From: Mesorhizobium sp. Pch-S
Lineage (GTDB): Bacteria; Pseudomonadota; Alphaproteobacteria; Rhizobiales; Rhizobiaceae
Direction: 5' to 3'
Length of the DNA stretch: 64,000 nucleotides
NCBI RefSeq assembly: GCF_004136315.1
Contig: NZ_CP029562.1
Coordinates: 6,161,501-6,225,500, forward strand
Shown here one piece after another: positions 18,027 through 26,520 of the stretch. Position 1 is the first letter of the stretch, and each line of letters starts with the position of its first letter. The notes beneath the pieces were generated by a model that was not told the DNA's origin, ran no database searches, and was given only the letters and a program-made list of their open reading frames with translations. The position numbers and the translations under genes are program-made.

Positions 18027-18996
18027 TCAGGCCCGAACCGCCACAGCCGCCGATCTTCTCTCGATCGAAGGCCTGGAGAAGCATTATGCCCTGCCCGGAC
18101 GCTGGTTCGGCCAGGCGGGAGTGATGCGTGCGGTCGATAATGTCAGCTTCGCCATCAGGCCACAGGAAACGTTCGGCCTCGTCGGCGAAAGCGGCAGCGG
18201 CAAATCCACGATCGGTCGTATGATCGCCAGGCTGATCCGCCCGACTGCCGGCCGCATCCGTTTCGACGGCAAGGACTGGCTTGCCTTGTCCGGCGACGAG
18301 TTTCGGCGCGCCCGGAAGCGGGTGCAGATGGTGTTTCAGAGCCCCTATGCATCGCTGGATCCGCGCTGGCGTATCGCCGACATCGTCGCCGAACCGCTGC
18401 GCACGCATCTCAACCTGCCAGCGGCGGAGCTGCGCGACCGGGTGGCAGGTCTGCTGCAGGCTGTCGGACTGGACCCAGCCGTAGCCGACCGCCATCCGCA
18501 TCAATTTTCGGGTGGTCAGCGCCAGCGCGTCGGCATTGCCCGCGCCATCGCGCTGGAACCCGACCTGCTGGTGGCGGATGAGCCCGTGTCTGCTCTCGAT
18601 GTCTCGGTACAGGCCCAGATCCTGGCGCTGCTGCAGGACATCAAGGCGCGCCGCCGGCTGTCGATGCTGTTCATCTCGCACGACCTTTCGGTCGTCGCCT
18701 ATCTGTGCGACCGCGTCGGTGTTCTCTATCGCGGTCGTCTGGTGGAAATTGCAACGACCCGCGACCTGTTCAATGCGCCAGGACATCCTTACACCCGCGC
18801 GCTGCTCGCCGCGATCCCCGGATCGGGGCAGCGTCGCGAAGCACCCATGCCGGCCGCAGGCACCGTTTCGGAGGGCGGCTGCGCCTATGCCGGCCGATGC
18901 CCTCATGCCCGGGATCCATGCCGCACAGCCGTGCCGGCACTTCGGCCATCCGCATCCAACACACTGATTGCCTGCCATCGAGCAGGAGAAATCTGA
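17998..18996 (+). CDS. ABC transporter ATP-binding protein, DppF-type
   Basis: 332 residues. The start is the ATG at 17998 behind a strong GGGAGGAG; it lies inside the 3' end of the DppD-type gene (29-base overlap in another frame). Walker A GESGSGKST, signature FSGGQRQR, Walker B LLVADEPVSALD, H-loop ISHDLS and the Cys-bearing tail CAYAGRCPHARDPC are present. It completes a heterodimeric ATPase pair. The stop codon lies within the first arm of a terminator-like hairpin. Confidence 0.93.
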   Translation: MLSPVPSLPDQARTATAADLLSIEGLEKHYALPGRWFGQAGVMRAVDNVSFAIRPQETFGLVGESGSGKSTIGRMIARLIRPTAGRIRFDGKDWLALSGDEFRRARKRVQMVFQSPYASLDPRWRIADIVAEPLRTHLNLPAAELRDRVAGLLQAVGLDPAVADRHPHQFSGGQRQRVGIARAIALEPDLLVADEPVSALDVSVQAQILALLQDIKARRRLSMLFISHDLSVVAYLCDRVGVLYRGRLVEIATTRDLFNAPGHPYTRALLAAIPGSGQRREAPMPAAGTVSEGGCAYAGRCPHARDPCRTAVPALRPSASNTLIACHRAGEI

Positions 18997-19025
18997 AAAA
19001 GCAGCGCGCCGCGCAGCTTTTTCAG
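18993..19025. terminator. Bidirectional-type terminator hairpin at the end of the ABC operon
   Basis: CTGAAAAAGC (18993-19002) pairs perfectly with GCTTTTTCAG (19016-19025); the enclosed GC-rich bases also fold, with one A-A mismatch, so a GC stem is flanked by A5 and T5 runs. The DppF-type stop codon (18994-18996) is part of the left arm. A second hairpin, GGACAGCG with CGCTGTCC (19032-19039/19047-19054), follows in the porin leader. Confidence 0.65.
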
Positions 19026-19102
19026 GGAGGGGGACAGCGCTGGGAACGCTGTCCTCGTGAACAAGCACGCCCATTTTTCTGAACTTTTCATTGGAGGAGA
19101 CA

Positions 19103-20251
19103 ATGAACATCAAGAGCCTTTTGCTCGGCTCAGCTGCAGCTTTGCTCGCAGTTTCCAGCACGCGGGCCGCCGACGCTGTCGTCGTCGCAGAGCCGGAACC
19201 CGCTGAATACGTCAAGGTCTGCGACGTCTACGGCGCCGGCTACTTCTACATCCCGGGCACCGAGACCTGCCTGCGTGTCGGCGGGTACATTCGCTACGAT
19301 ATCGGCATGGGAGACGTTGGTTCGTACAACGGCGCGCGCGCCAACGACCGCCTCGACAACAAGGAGCAAGGTACCTGGTGGAAACTTGCCCGTTTTGCGA
19401 TCAGGACCTGGACCGGTCAGGAGACCGAGCTCGGCACGCTGAAGACCTACACCTCGACCCGCTTCGACTTCGGCAACCCCCAGGACTACGGTTCGAACTC
19501 GACAAGCAACGGCTACGCGCTGACCTTCGCATGGGTCCAGCTCGGTGGTCTGCGCATCGGCAAGGGTGAAACGGCTTTCGCCAGCTTCATCGACTATGCG
19601 GGCAACGTCATCAACGATACGCTGGTTCCATACAGTGCCCTCGATACCAACCTGATCAGCTACACTTTCGATGCCGGCAACGGTTTCTCGGCGGTCGTTT
19701 CGCTGGAACAGGGGGCGGGCAAGTTTTCGAAATGGAAACGCGCCGGCGACACCTGGACCAGCGCCGACAACACCATCGACAGTTATGTGCCCCATGTCGT
19801 CGGCGGTGTGAAATATACCCAGGGCTGGGGCGGGATCACCGGCGTTGTTGCCTACAACAGCAATTTCGAAGAGTGGGCCGGCAAGGTTCGCCTGGACGTG
19901 AAGGCGACCGACCAGATCGACCTGTTCATCATGGCCGGCTACGGCACGAATGACCATATCGACCGCAATTTCTACAAACTGTGGGGCGGTAACTGGGCGG
20001 TCTGGGGAGGCGGCACCTACAAGTTCAACGAGAAGACTTCGTTCAACGCCCAGCTTTCCTATGATGACGCCAAGAACCTTGGCGTCGCCGTCAACGTTGC
20101 TCACCAACTGGTTCAGGGCTTCACCGTCACTGCCGAAGTCGACTATGTCAACGAAGGCAATTTCGGTACGGCCGACTATACCGGCAGTTGGACCAACGCC
20201 AACAAGAAGAACAATCTCGGCGGCCTGCTCCGCTTCCAGCGCGACTTCTAA
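19103..20251 (+). CDS. Outer membrane porin (Porin_2 family, Omp2/RopA type)
   Basis: 382 residues from the ATG behind TTGGAGGAG. An N-terminal signal peptide (MNIKSLLLGSAAALLAVSS...RAA) precedes the alphaproteobacterial porin signature CDVYGAGYFYIPGTETCLRVGGYIRYD-like segment, with its two cysteines. The remainder is alternating beta-strand sequence ending in a terminal Phe (LLRFQRDF), as expected for a 16-stranded outer-membrane barrel. It is separated from the peptide ABC operon by a terminator, so it probably has its own promoter. Its position suggests it could admit the transporter substrate, but it may be a general porin. Confidence 0.93.
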   Translation: MNIKSLLLGSAAALLAVSSTRAADAVVVAEPEPAEYVKVCDVYGAGYFYIPGTETCLRVGGYIRYDIGMGDVGSYNGARANDRLDNKEQGTWWKLARFAIRTWTGQETELGTLKTYTSTRFDFGNPQDYGSNSTSNGYALTFAWVQLGGLRIGKGETAFASFIDYAGNVINDTLVPYSALDTNLISYTFDAGNGFSAVVSLEQGAGKFSKWKRAGDTWTSADNTIDSYVPHVVGGVKYTQGWGGITGVVAYNSNFEEWAGKVRLDVKATDQIDLFIMAGYGTNDHIDRNFYKLWGGNWAVWGGGTYKFNEKTSFNAQLSYDDAKNLGVAVNVAHQLVQGFTVTAEVDYVNEGNFGTADYTGSWTNANKKNNLGGLLRFQRDF

Positions 20252-20266
20252 CACCGCGACAACTCC

Positions 20267-20300
20267 CAGAACCCGTCGGGCAACGCCGGGTTCTGTTTTT
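20267..20300 (+). terminator. Rho-independent terminator of the porin gene
   Basis: CAGAACCCG (20267-20275) pairs with CGGGTTCTG (20287-20295), 9 base pairs with an 11-base loop, followed by five T (20296-20300). It lies 15 bases after the porin stop. Confidence 0.85.
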
Positions 20301-20417
20301 GGGCAGGCTGAAATGCCGGTCGCAATGACAGGCCGTTGGTAGAACTGTGTCCCTGTACCAGCCAAGGAACTCGCTCTACACTGCCGGCAAGGCAGGCAGG
20401 TTCGAAGCGGGGGCTCG

Positions 20418-21170
20418 ATGAGCAAGGGGGACGATACGCGTCAATTCCTGGCTGAACAGTCAATTGCGCCGCTCGAGAAACAGAAAATCGCTGACGACAA
20501 GCCGCATTATCTCGGTCACCGTGAAAGGCTGCGCGAGCGATTTGCCAGTGCCGGGCATGGCGCCCTGCCCGATTACGAGTTGCTGGAGCTTCTGCTCTTC
20601 CGCTTCGTCCCGCGCACGGACACGAAACCCATCGCGAAGGCACTGCTTGCCCGCTTCGGTACGCTTGCCGAAGTCCTCGGCGCACCGACGGGATTGCTGC
20701 AAGAGGTGAAAGGGGTCGGCCCCGCCGTTGCGCTTGACCTCAAGGTGATCGCCGCGGTCACGCATCGCTCACTCCGCAGCGAGGTGACCGGTCGCGAATC
20801 CCTGTCTTCCTGGCAGCAGTTGCTGGATTATTGCCGAGCGGCCATGGCGTTCGAAAGCCGCGAACAGTTCCGTATCCTCTTCCTTGACAAGAAGAACATG
20901 CTGATCGCCGACGAAGTGCAGCAAACCGGAACGGTCGACCACACCCCGGTCTACCCACGCGAAGTCATGAAACGAGCGCTGGAACTTTCAGCCACGGCAA
21001 TCATCCTCGTGCACAACCATCCTTCAGGTGACCCCACCCCGTCGCGCGCGGACATCGACATGACCAAGGAAATCGTCGAAGCCGGCAAACGGCTGGGCAT
21101 TACGGTGCACGACCACCTCATCATCGGCAAGAAAGGTCATGCCTCGATGAAGGGGCTGTTGCTGATCTAG
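20418..21170 (+). CDS. radC: RadC family JAMM-domain protein
   Basis: 250 residues. The N-terminal helix-hairpin-helix part ([30 protein letters not shown]) is followed by the JAMM/MPN metal-binding domain with [14 protein letters not shown], the zinc ligands of the family. The historical name implies DNA repair, but that role is disputed; the biochemical function is unsettled. A run of G lies upstream of the ATG. It is convergent with the following periplasmic protein gene, with 10 bases between the stops. Confidence 0.93.
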   Translation: MSKGDDTRQFLAEQSIAPLEKQKIADDKPHYLGHRERLRERFASAGHGALPDYELLELLLFRFVPRTDTKPIAKALLARFGTLAEVLGAPTGLLQEVKGVGPAVALDLKVIAAVTHRSLRSEVTGRESLSSWQQLLDYCRAAMAFESREQFRILFLDKKNMLIADEVQQTGTVDHTPVYPREVMKRALELSATAIILVHNHPSGDPTPSRADIDMTKEIVEAGKRLGITVHDHLIIGKKGHASMKGLLLI

Positions 21171-21180
21171 ATCGCAGGTA

Positions 21181-21705
21181 TCAGGGCGTCGCGATCTTGC
21201 ATTCGGCGGCCAGCCTGTCGATCGCCGCGGCGGCTCCGGCCAAAAAGAAATCGGCGTTGGCACGGCCGGTGATGACGCCAAAACGCCACGAAAGCCTGAG
21301 GTGCCTGGCCGACGCCAACCTGCTGACGGCGTCGGTGCCAGGTCGTATCAATGTCCGCGAACCATTGGACACCGACCAGTCTTCCTTGACATTTTCGCCA
21401 CGGTCGACCGACACGGCAACAGTGATGGTGTCCGTGACAGCGACACCATCGTTGAGCTGCAGCCACTCGCTCCATTGCGGCTCGCCGTCCGGGCGACAGG
21501 CAATGGTCAGGACAGGACGATAGCCAAGTGCGCCGCTGCCAATGGCTATGATGCTGTCGGCAGAGACCGAGGCAGTGATCGAGCCATCCGGAGCGGAGCC
21601 AAACCGCCAGCGATCGGCAGCATCGTCCGCCTGCGCGGCACCACAGCCGAACGCCAGCAACACTATGCCAAGCAGCGGACGAAGTCCGACAACCGACCCT
21701 GCCAA
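21181..21705 (-). CDS. Exported protein of unknown function
   Basis: 174 residues. An N-terminal hydrophobic segment (LLGIVLLAFGCGAAQA) ends in a plausible signal-peptidase site, so the mature protein should be periplasmic; a lipobox reading with FGC is possible but weak. The mature part begins with WRFGSAPDGSITASVSADS and continues with alternating strands and two conserved-looking Cys (IACRPDG, AECKIATP). The pattern recalls VasI-like type VI secretion accessory proteins, but no secretion genes are near, so I do not assign a function. Confidence 0.6.
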   Translation of the reverse strand: MAGSVVGLRPLLGIVLLAFGCGAAQADDAADRWRFGSAPDGSITASVSADSIIAIGSGALGYRPVLTIACRPDGEPQWSEWLQLNDGVAVTDTITVAVSVDRGENVKEDWSVSNGSRTLIRPGTDAVSRLASARHLRLSWRFGVITGRANADFFLAGAAAAIDRLAAECKIATP

Positions 21706-21897
21706 TTTGCCCTCCGCGAAAAACAGGCACGACTCTGCTGCAAGCTACGCTACGGCAGCTTACCAAGTGATTAGTGTTGATTTAGTGGCATATTGGGCAA
21801 TCGCCAGTAGTCTGCATGTACAGACCGGTGGAGCGGACAAGAGTGCGACGCTCCCAGCTGACAGGCCAACTCGGAGCACAGGCGGCCTGGGCCCACG

Positions 21898-21925
21898 CAA
21901 AGAAAAAGGCCGCCTTGCGGCGGCC
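21898..21925 (-). terminator. Rho-independent terminator of tig
   Basis: On the minus strand GGCCGCC (21925-21919), loop GCAA, GGCGGCC (21914-21908), then a T-rich run (complement of the A run at 21898-21907). It lies 22 bases past the trigger factor stop. Confidence 0.88.
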
Positions 21926-21947
21926 CTCATTCTTTTTCCGTTGACGC

Positions 21948-23414
21948 TTATTCAGCGTCCTTGGCGGCTTTCTTCTTTGGAGCAGCCTTCTTCTTTGGCT
22001 CCTCAGAGCCAGCCTCTTCGGCCTTTTCAGCCTTCTTGGCGGCTGCTTTCTTGGCCGGTTTGGCCTTGGTCTCGCCTTCCTCGTCCTCGGCCATCAGCTC
22101 TTCCTTGCTCACCTTCTTGTCGGTGACGGAGATCTGGCCGAGCAGATGGTCGACGACCTTCTCCTCGAACATCGGCGCGCGCAGCGTGTTCAGCGCATCC
22201 GGATTGGAGCGATAGAACTCGTAGACTTCCTGCTGCTGGTTGCCCGGGAAACGACGGATCTGCTCGAACAGGCCACGCTGCAGTTCTTCGTCGGAAACCG
22301 TGACGCCAGCCTTCTCGCCGATCTCGGCAAGCACCAGGCCCAGGCGAACACGACGCTCGGCAAGGCGGGTATACTCGGCACGGGCTTCTTCCTCGGTCGT
22401 CTCTTCGTCGGCAAAGGTGCGGCCAGCGGCTTCGAGATCGCGATTGACCTGGTTCCAGATGTTGGTGAACTCGGCCTCGACAAGCTTGGACGGCGCCTCG
22501 AAGGAGTAGGACGTGTCGAGCTGGTCGAGCAGCTGGCGCTTGACCTTCTGACGTGTCATCGAACCGAACTGGCTCTCGATCTGGCCCTTCACGACTTCAC
22601 GCAGACGCTCAAGCGATTCCAGGCCGAGGTTCTTGGCGGTTTCGTCGTTGACCTCGAGCTTACCTGGGGCGGCAACTTCCTTGACGGTGACGTCGAAGGT
22701 CGCTTCCTTGCCGGCCAGGTGAGCCGCCTGGTAGTTTTCCGGGAAGGTCACGGTGACGAGCTTTTCATCGCCAGCCTTGGTGCCGACCAGCTGATCCTCG
22801 AAGCCCGGGATGAATTCCTTGGACCCCAGCACCAGCGGCTGGTCGGTACCGGCGCCGCCAGCGAAAGCCTCGCCGTCGATCTTGCCGACATAGTCGATGG
22901 TGACGCGATCACCTTCGGCGGCCTTGCCCGACTTGGTTTCGTAGGAACGCGACGATTCCGCGACGCGCTGAACCTGCTCGTCGATTTCCGATTCCGGAAC
23001 GTCATAGACTGGGCGGGTCACCTTGATGTCGGAGAAATCCTTGATCTCGATCGCCGGGATGACCTCGTAGTTCAGCTTGAACTCGAAATCGCTGCCGCCG
23101 GCCAGGATCTTTTCAGCTTCCTTCTCATCCTCGGTCATGATGACCTCGGGCTGCATGGCGGCCTTTTCGCCACGGCCGGTAATGATGGTGCGCGACTCGT
23201 TGAGGATCTCGTTGACCACCTCAGCCATGAAGGACTTGCCGTATACCTTGCGCAAGTGCTGGACCGGCACCTTGCCCGGACGGAAGCCGTTGATGCGGAC
23301 CTTGTCCTTGGCATCCGACAGCCGGGCCAGGAGCTTGGCCTCCATGTCGCCGGCGGGCACGACGACCTTGATCTCGCGCTTGAGGCCGGAATTGAGCGTT
23401 TCGGTGACCTGCAT
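21948..23414 (-). CDS. tig: Trigger factor, ribosome-associated chaperone/prolyl isomerase
   Basis: 488 residues from the [15 protein letters not shown] start; the frame is open eight codons further up, but the family starts here. The N-terminal ribosome-binding domain has [17 protein letters not shown], followed by the FKBP-type PPIase domain ([17 protein letters not shown], about 160-245) and the helical arm domain. The C-terminus is a low-complexity Lys/Ala/Glu tail ([18 protein letters not shown] and onward), longer than in E. coli but common in rhizobia. A strong terminator follows. Confidence 0.95.
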   Translation of the reverse strand: MQVTETLNSGLKREIKVVVPAGDMEAKLLARLSDAKDKVRINGFRPGKVPVQHLRKVYGKSFMAEVVNEILNESRTIITGRGEKAAMQPEVIMTEDEKEAEKILAGGSDFEFKLNYEVIPAIEIKDFSDIKVTRPVYDVPESEIDEQVQRVAESSRSYETKSGKAAEGDRVTIDYVGKIDGEAFAGGAGTDQPLVLGSKEFIPGFEDQLVGTKAGDEKLVTVTFPENYQAAHLAGKEATFDVTVKEVAAPGKLEVNDETAKNLGLESLERLREVVKGQIESQFGSMTRQKVKRQLLDQLDTSYSFEAPSKLVEAEFTNIWNQVNRDLEAAGRTFADEETTEEEARAEYTRLAERRVRLGLVLAEIGEKAGVTVSDEELQRGLFEQIRRFPGNQQQEVYEFYRSNPDALNTLRAPMFEEKVVDHLLGQISVTDKKVSKEELMAEDEEGETKAKPAKKAAAKKAEKAEEAGSEEPKKKAAPKKKAAKDAE

Positions 23415-23753
23415 CATCAAACCTTTTATCTTAACCAATGAGACTGGCTAACGGACCTGCCGTTCGCAGCCTGCCGGAGTAATCTTGCCGGGAGTGGCTT
23501 TTGGTACGGAAGCTGGAGCTTTGACCGCTTCGGCGGCTCAATTCCCCCAACGACGCCCCAAAATGTGATTAAGTCTTTGTTTTTCCGACTTCATATCACA
23601 TTTAGCAGAAGCGGATCGTCGCATCCCGTCACATTCGACACGCCTTTTGTCACAGGCGGGGCCGATTTTCAACTATCTTCGCGCCCGGCAACAAGCCGTG
23701 TCTTGACCACCGACATTGACAGAATGATGGCTACGTGGGATTTGGCCCGCTAT
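23415..23753. other. Intergenic region between tig and tRNA-Leu
   Basis: 339 bases with no convincing gene. It holds the leftward tig promoter and, at the right edge, a candidate rightward tRNA promoter: TTGACA at 23716-23721, 17 bases, then GATTTG at 23739-23744, nine bases before the tRNA. The T-rich stretch around 23570-23610 is of lower GC than the surroundings. I see no other structured element. Confidence 0.45.
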
Positions 23754-23838
23754 GCGGATGTGGCGGAACTGGTAGACGCCCCGGATTTAGGTTCCGGTGC
23801 CGAAAGGCGTGGGGGTTCGAGTCCCTTCATCCGCACCA
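23754..23838 (+). tRNA. tRNA-Leu (anticodon UAG)
   Basis: 85 bases including the encoded CCA. Acceptor arm GCGGATG pairs with CATCCGC; D-arm GCGGAACTGGTAGACGC; anticodon stem CCGGA/TCCGG with loop TTTAGGT, giving anticodon TAG; a long variable arm (TGCCGAAAGGCG), as expected for a class II tRNA; T-arm with GGTTCGAGTCC; discriminator A then CCA. It reads CUA/CUN leucine codons. Confidence 0.97.
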
Positions 23839-23870
23839 ATTTTCCTGACCTCAAGACAGCGACCGATCAC

Positions 23871-24449
23871 CTAATAAAGCGGCTCCTCGAACAGCGTCTT
23901 GTCGCCATCGACGAGTGCCTTGATCTGAGGTGTGCCGTCCCTGGCCAGCGCGACGCGCACGCCAAACGGCCGGACACGCATGTCGGTCTCGATCGCCCGT
24001 CCCTCGCCTTCCGGCAGATAGAAGCGCTCGATGCCGTAGTCCGGGGACAACGTGGAATCACCCTCGATCGACCAGCCGCCTGAAATCACGCCGGCGATAT
24101 CGGCTTCATCCGAGCCCGGCGCCGAAGCAGGTGCACCGAGGAAAGCCGAAACGGGACGCCAGTAGCCATCGGCATCCTTCTTCAGCCGAACCAGCATCCG
24201 GCCGCCAGGTGTCGTTGTCTGGCCCGGCACCAGATCGGCCACGAGCTTGGCCGGAATGGTGGAGATTTCGTAGCCCAGTCGGACATAGTCGCCACGCAGC
24301 AGGTCGCGCGGATCAACCGGTTCGACCTTGAGCAGAACTTCCGTGCCGTTGCGCAGGATGGCGGCGCGACCGGCGATGATCCAACTCAGGAAGCCGATCT
24401 GGACAAGCGCCAGAACGGCAGCGGAGATGATGAGCTTCTTTCCGGTCAC
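23871..24449 (-). CDS. GDYXXLXY-domain membrane-anchored protein
   Basis: 192 residues. One N-terminal membrane helix (LIISAAVLALVQIGFLSWII), then the family-defining RGDYVRLGYEIS (about 53-64). The rest is a small extracytoplasmic domain of unknown function. The start overlaps the stop of the DUF2157 gene by 4 bases (ATGA). DUF2157 and GDYXXLXY proteins are commonly paired in bacteria, so they probably form a membrane complex; its role is not known. Confidence 0.88.
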   Translation of the reverse strand: MTGKKLIISAAVLALVQIGFLSWIIAGRAAILRNGTEVLLKVEPVDPRDLLRGDYVRLGYEISTIPAKLVADLVPGQTTTPGGRMLVRLKKDADGYWRPVSAFLGAPASAPGSDEADIAGVISGGWSIEGDSTLSPDYGIERFYLPEGEGRAIETDMRVRPFGVRVALARDGTPQIKALVDGDKTLFEEPLY

Positions 24450-25573
24450 GATGCTGTGCCTCTTTTCGCGATGCCCCCGCGCATGCGCTTTTCAACGCGG
24501 ATGATGACAAAGGCGAGAAGGCCGAGGATCACCGCCGCGGCCAGGAAGAAGCTGGCCGTGTCCAGCATCGTTCCCATCATCACGAGGTAGATCCAGACCA
24601 GTTCATAGGTGAAGCCAATGTACGCGAGCCAGCGCAGACCGCGGCTGTCCCGCCCGGCCAGCACGAGGGCGGCAACGATGCCCGCGAGCATCAGCGCCGC
24701 GGTAAGGATGAGGCCACCGCCTTCGTCATATTGGAATTGCAGGATAGCCATGCCGACAAGAAACCCGAGAAATGCGTGCAACGGCAGCCGTCCGCCAAGT
24801 TGCAACAGGCCATCCAGCGGCTCTGACGCATAGACGGCCGCCGCAAAGATCACTGCCGAGCCGATCGCCAGCTGGATCGCCATCGCATCCCATTCGTCGG
24901 CGGCGGCGACGAAGCCAGCGTAGAGAATGAGCGACAGGATGATGAGATGTCGGGATGGCTGGCTGCGCGTCCAGTAGGAAATCAGGAACAGCGCGAACGC
25001 CATCAACACATAAAGATAAGGAATGTCGAAGCCGCTGCGGAAGTCGAAGCCGTTGAGCAGCATGATGACCAGCCAGCCGTCGGCGATGGCCACAGCCATG
25101 ATGGTGAGCGGGTTCGAGCGCAGCGCTATCGCGGCAAGAGCGGTGCCGGCACACCAGGTGAGAATGGCGCCGGATTCATCGCCCGAGAAATGATACATCT
25201 GGCCGATCAGCGCGATCGCCCCACCGAAGGCAGCTGCGGCGACCACCCATGCAGCCTCGGCAAAGGCGGGATGATCGCGCAGCTTCAGCCATGCACCACC
25301 GACATAGCCGGCCGCGATGACCGCAAAGACAGCCAGCACACGCGCGATGCGCGGGATGGTTTCCCAGTTGGCCGCGATGAAGATGAGGATGGCGGCGCCG
25401 AGCAGAATGGCCGCCAGCATGGCAAGAACCGTTCCGAAGGAAAAAGAACGGCGAACATTCGCCTCAACGTCGCGACGTAGTTTTTCGGCGGTTTCGCCAT
25501 CGATCAGGCCGTTTTCGACCCAACGCGCGATATCCTGCCCGACCTTGCTCGCATAGCTTGCCAAGAGTCTCAC
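24446..25573 (-). CDS. DUF2157 multi-spanning membrane protein
   Basis: 375 residues. A short soluble N-terminus (SYASKVGQDIARWVENGLIDGETAEKLRRDV) matches the start of DUF2157, followed by about ten to twelve membrane helices and a basic C-terminal tail (RVEKRMRGGIAKRG). Function is unknown. It is transcribed with the GDYXXLXY gene and is divergent from the DUF1127 micro-genes across about 230 bases. Confidence 0.88.
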   Translation of the reverse strand: MRLLASYASKVGQDIARWVENGLIDGETAEKLRRDVEANVRRSFSFGTVLAMLAAILLGAAILIFIAANWETIPRIARVLAVFAVIAAGYVGGAWLKLRDHPAFAEAAWVVAAAAFGGAIALIGQMYHFSGDESGAILTWCAGTALAAIALRSNPLTIMAVAIADGWLVIMLLNGFDFRSGFDIPYLYVLMAFALFLISYWTRSQPSRHLIILSLILYAGFVAAADEWDAMAIQLAIGSAVIFAAAVYASEPLDGLLQLGGRLPLHAFLGFLVGMAILQFQYDEGGGLILTAALMLAGIVAALVLAGRDSRGLRWLAYIGFTYELVWIYLVMMGTMLDTASFFLAAAVILGLLAFVIIRVEKRMRGGIAKRGTAS

Positions 25574-25697
25574 TCCACTATTTTAGTCGGATTACCAGCC
25601 GGCCGGAGCAAATCATTGGCAGGGCGTCATTTTCCGATTCTGGCTTCTTTATGACGGCGGTGTGAAATGGCTGCCATGTTGCATTGCACAAAACGCA

Positions 25698-25726
25698 TTG
25701 CTGCCATGCGACAATCGCACTTTTAA
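25698..25726 (+). promoter_or_regulatory. Weak candidate promoter of the DUF1127-hairpin array transcript
   Basis: TTGCTG (25698-25703), a 17-base spacer, TTTTAA (25721-25726), about 77 bases before the first DUF1127 start. Related loci in Rhodobacter are driven by RpoH-type heat-shock sigma factors; I do not see a convincing RpoH consensus here, so this assignment is tentative. Confidence 0.3.
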
Positions 25727-25803
25727 ATCGATATGGGTCCACCTATTTTAGCACCGTACAGAAAAGATGAACGAACGAACAAAGACGTAAACGAGCAAGT
25801 ATC

Positions 25804-25944
25804 ATGAACCTGATCCGCAACTACCGCAACTGGCGCCGCTACCGGGACACCGTCTCCGAGCTGAGCCGCCTGAGCAACCGTGAGCTGAGCGATATCGGCA
25901 TCAGCCGCAGCGACATCCCCTACGTGGCCCGCAAGGCCGCGTAA
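25804..25944 (+). CDS. DUF1127 micro-protein, first copy
   Basis: 46 residues, basic, starting MNLIRNYRNWRRYRDTVSEL and containing LSNRELSDIGISRSDI, the YjiS/DUF1127 core (L..LSxREL.DIGlsRsdI). In Rhodobacter sphaeroides a DUF1127 protein (CcaF1) is an RNA-binding protein encoded immediately upstream of CCUCCUCCC-hairpin sRNAs and takes part in their maturation. The same arrangement is seen here, so an RNA-binding role toward the downstream array is a reasonable inference. The gene is followed 45 bases later by a near-duplicate. Confidence 0.92.
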   Translation: MNLIRNYRNWRRYRDTVSELSRLSNRELSDIGISRSDIPYVARKAA

Positions 25945-25989
25945 CCAGTCGGGCCGAGCCCGGCCCGAACCGAATTGAGAGACACGACA

Positions 25990-26130
25990 ATGAACCTGAT
26001 CCGCAGCTACCGTAACTGGCGCGCTTATCGCGACACGGTCGAACAGCTCGGTCGCCTGTCGAACCGCCAGTTGGAAGACATTGGCCTGTTCCGTATGGAG
26101 ATCAAGCAGGCCGCTCGCAAGGCGAGCTAA
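25990..26130 (+). CDS. DUF1127 micro-protein, second copy
   Basis: 46 residues, MNLIRSYRNWRAYRDTVEQL then LSNRQLEDIGLFRMEI and a basic end. The first 20 residues nearly equal those of the upstream copy, while the second half diverges (LFRMEIKQ against ISRSDIPY), so the pair is a tandem duplication with one relaxed or specialised member. Its stop is 10 bases before the first hairpin of the array; the micro-genes and the hairpins are probably one transcript that is cut later. Confidence 0.92.
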   Translation: MNLIRSYRNWRAYRDTVEQLGRLSNRQLEDIGLFRMEIKQAARKAS

Positions 26131-26140
26131 GCAATTTCGC

Positions 26141-26166
26141 CAGGGTCTACCTCCTCCCAGACCCTG
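26141..26166 (+). ncRNA. Cuckoo hairpin 1
   Basis: CAGGGTCT (26141-26148) pairs with AGACCCTG (26159-26166); loop ACCTCCTCCC (26149-26158). It starts 10 bases after the second DUF1127 stop. Confidence 0.88.
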
Positions 26167-26174
26167 ACGGATAC

Positions 26175-26206
26175 GGTCACCCCTTACCTCCTCCCAAGGG
26201 TTGACC
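26175..26206 (+). ncRNA. Cuckoo hairpin 2
   Basis: GGTCACCCCTT (26175-26185) pairs with AAGGGTTGACC (26196-26206) with a single C-T mismatch; loop ACCTCCTCCC (26186-26195). Confidence 0.88.
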
Positions 26207-26361
26207 ACCGAAATGGCGCCCGCCGCATTCCTCCTCCCAGCGGCGGGCGTTATTTCCGAAAGAGAGTTTCGCCCTCTCCGATTGGTGAAAGAGATTTTGT
26301 CAGAGCCGACCTCCTCCCCGGCGATGACGAATAGGTCGGCTTCCTCCTCCTCCCTGAGGCC
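26203..26361 (+). ncRNA. Array repeat unit 1: cuckoo hairpins 3-5 plus one motif-less hairpin
   Basis: Hairpin 3: CGCCCGCCGC (26217-26226) with GCGGCGGGCG (26240-26249), loop ATTCCTCCTCCCA. Motif-less hairpin: TTTCGCC (26267-26273) with GGTGAAA (26284-26290), loop CTCTCCGATT. Hairpin 4: GCCG (26305-26308) with CGGC (26319-26322), loop ACCTCCTCCC, extended outward across a GA/GA internal loop by TTTGTCA with TGACGAA. Hairpin 5: GGTCGGCTTC (26334-26343) with GAGGCCGACC (26356-26365), loop CTCCTCCTCCCT. Confidence 0.88.
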
Positions 26362-26520
26362 GACCACCGAAACGGTGCCCGCCGCATTCCTCCTCCCAGC
26401 GGCGGGCATTGTTTCCGAAAGAGAGTTTCGCCCTCTCCGATTGGCGAAAGAGATTTTGTCAGAGCCGACCTCCTCCCCGGCGATGACGAATAGGTCGGCT
26501 TCCTCCTCCTCCCTGAGGCC
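26362..26520 (+). ncRNA. Array repeat unit 2: cuckoo hairpins 6-8 plus one motif-less hairpin
   Basis: Offset exactly 159 bases from unit 1. Hairpin 6: TGCCCGCCGC (26376-26385) with GCGGCGGGCA (26399-26408); the closing pair is T-A where unit 1 has C-G, a compensatory change. Motif-less hairpin at 26426-26449 with a G-C pair where unit 1 has G-T. Hairpin 7 core at 26464-26481 and hairpin 8 at 26493-26524 match unit 1. Confidence 0.88.

Noticed and set aside
22146..23441. 431-codon plus-strand frame opposite tig
   Set aside because: Complement of the trigger factor reading frame; its Leu/Asp/Gly-rich composition is typical of antisense shadows.
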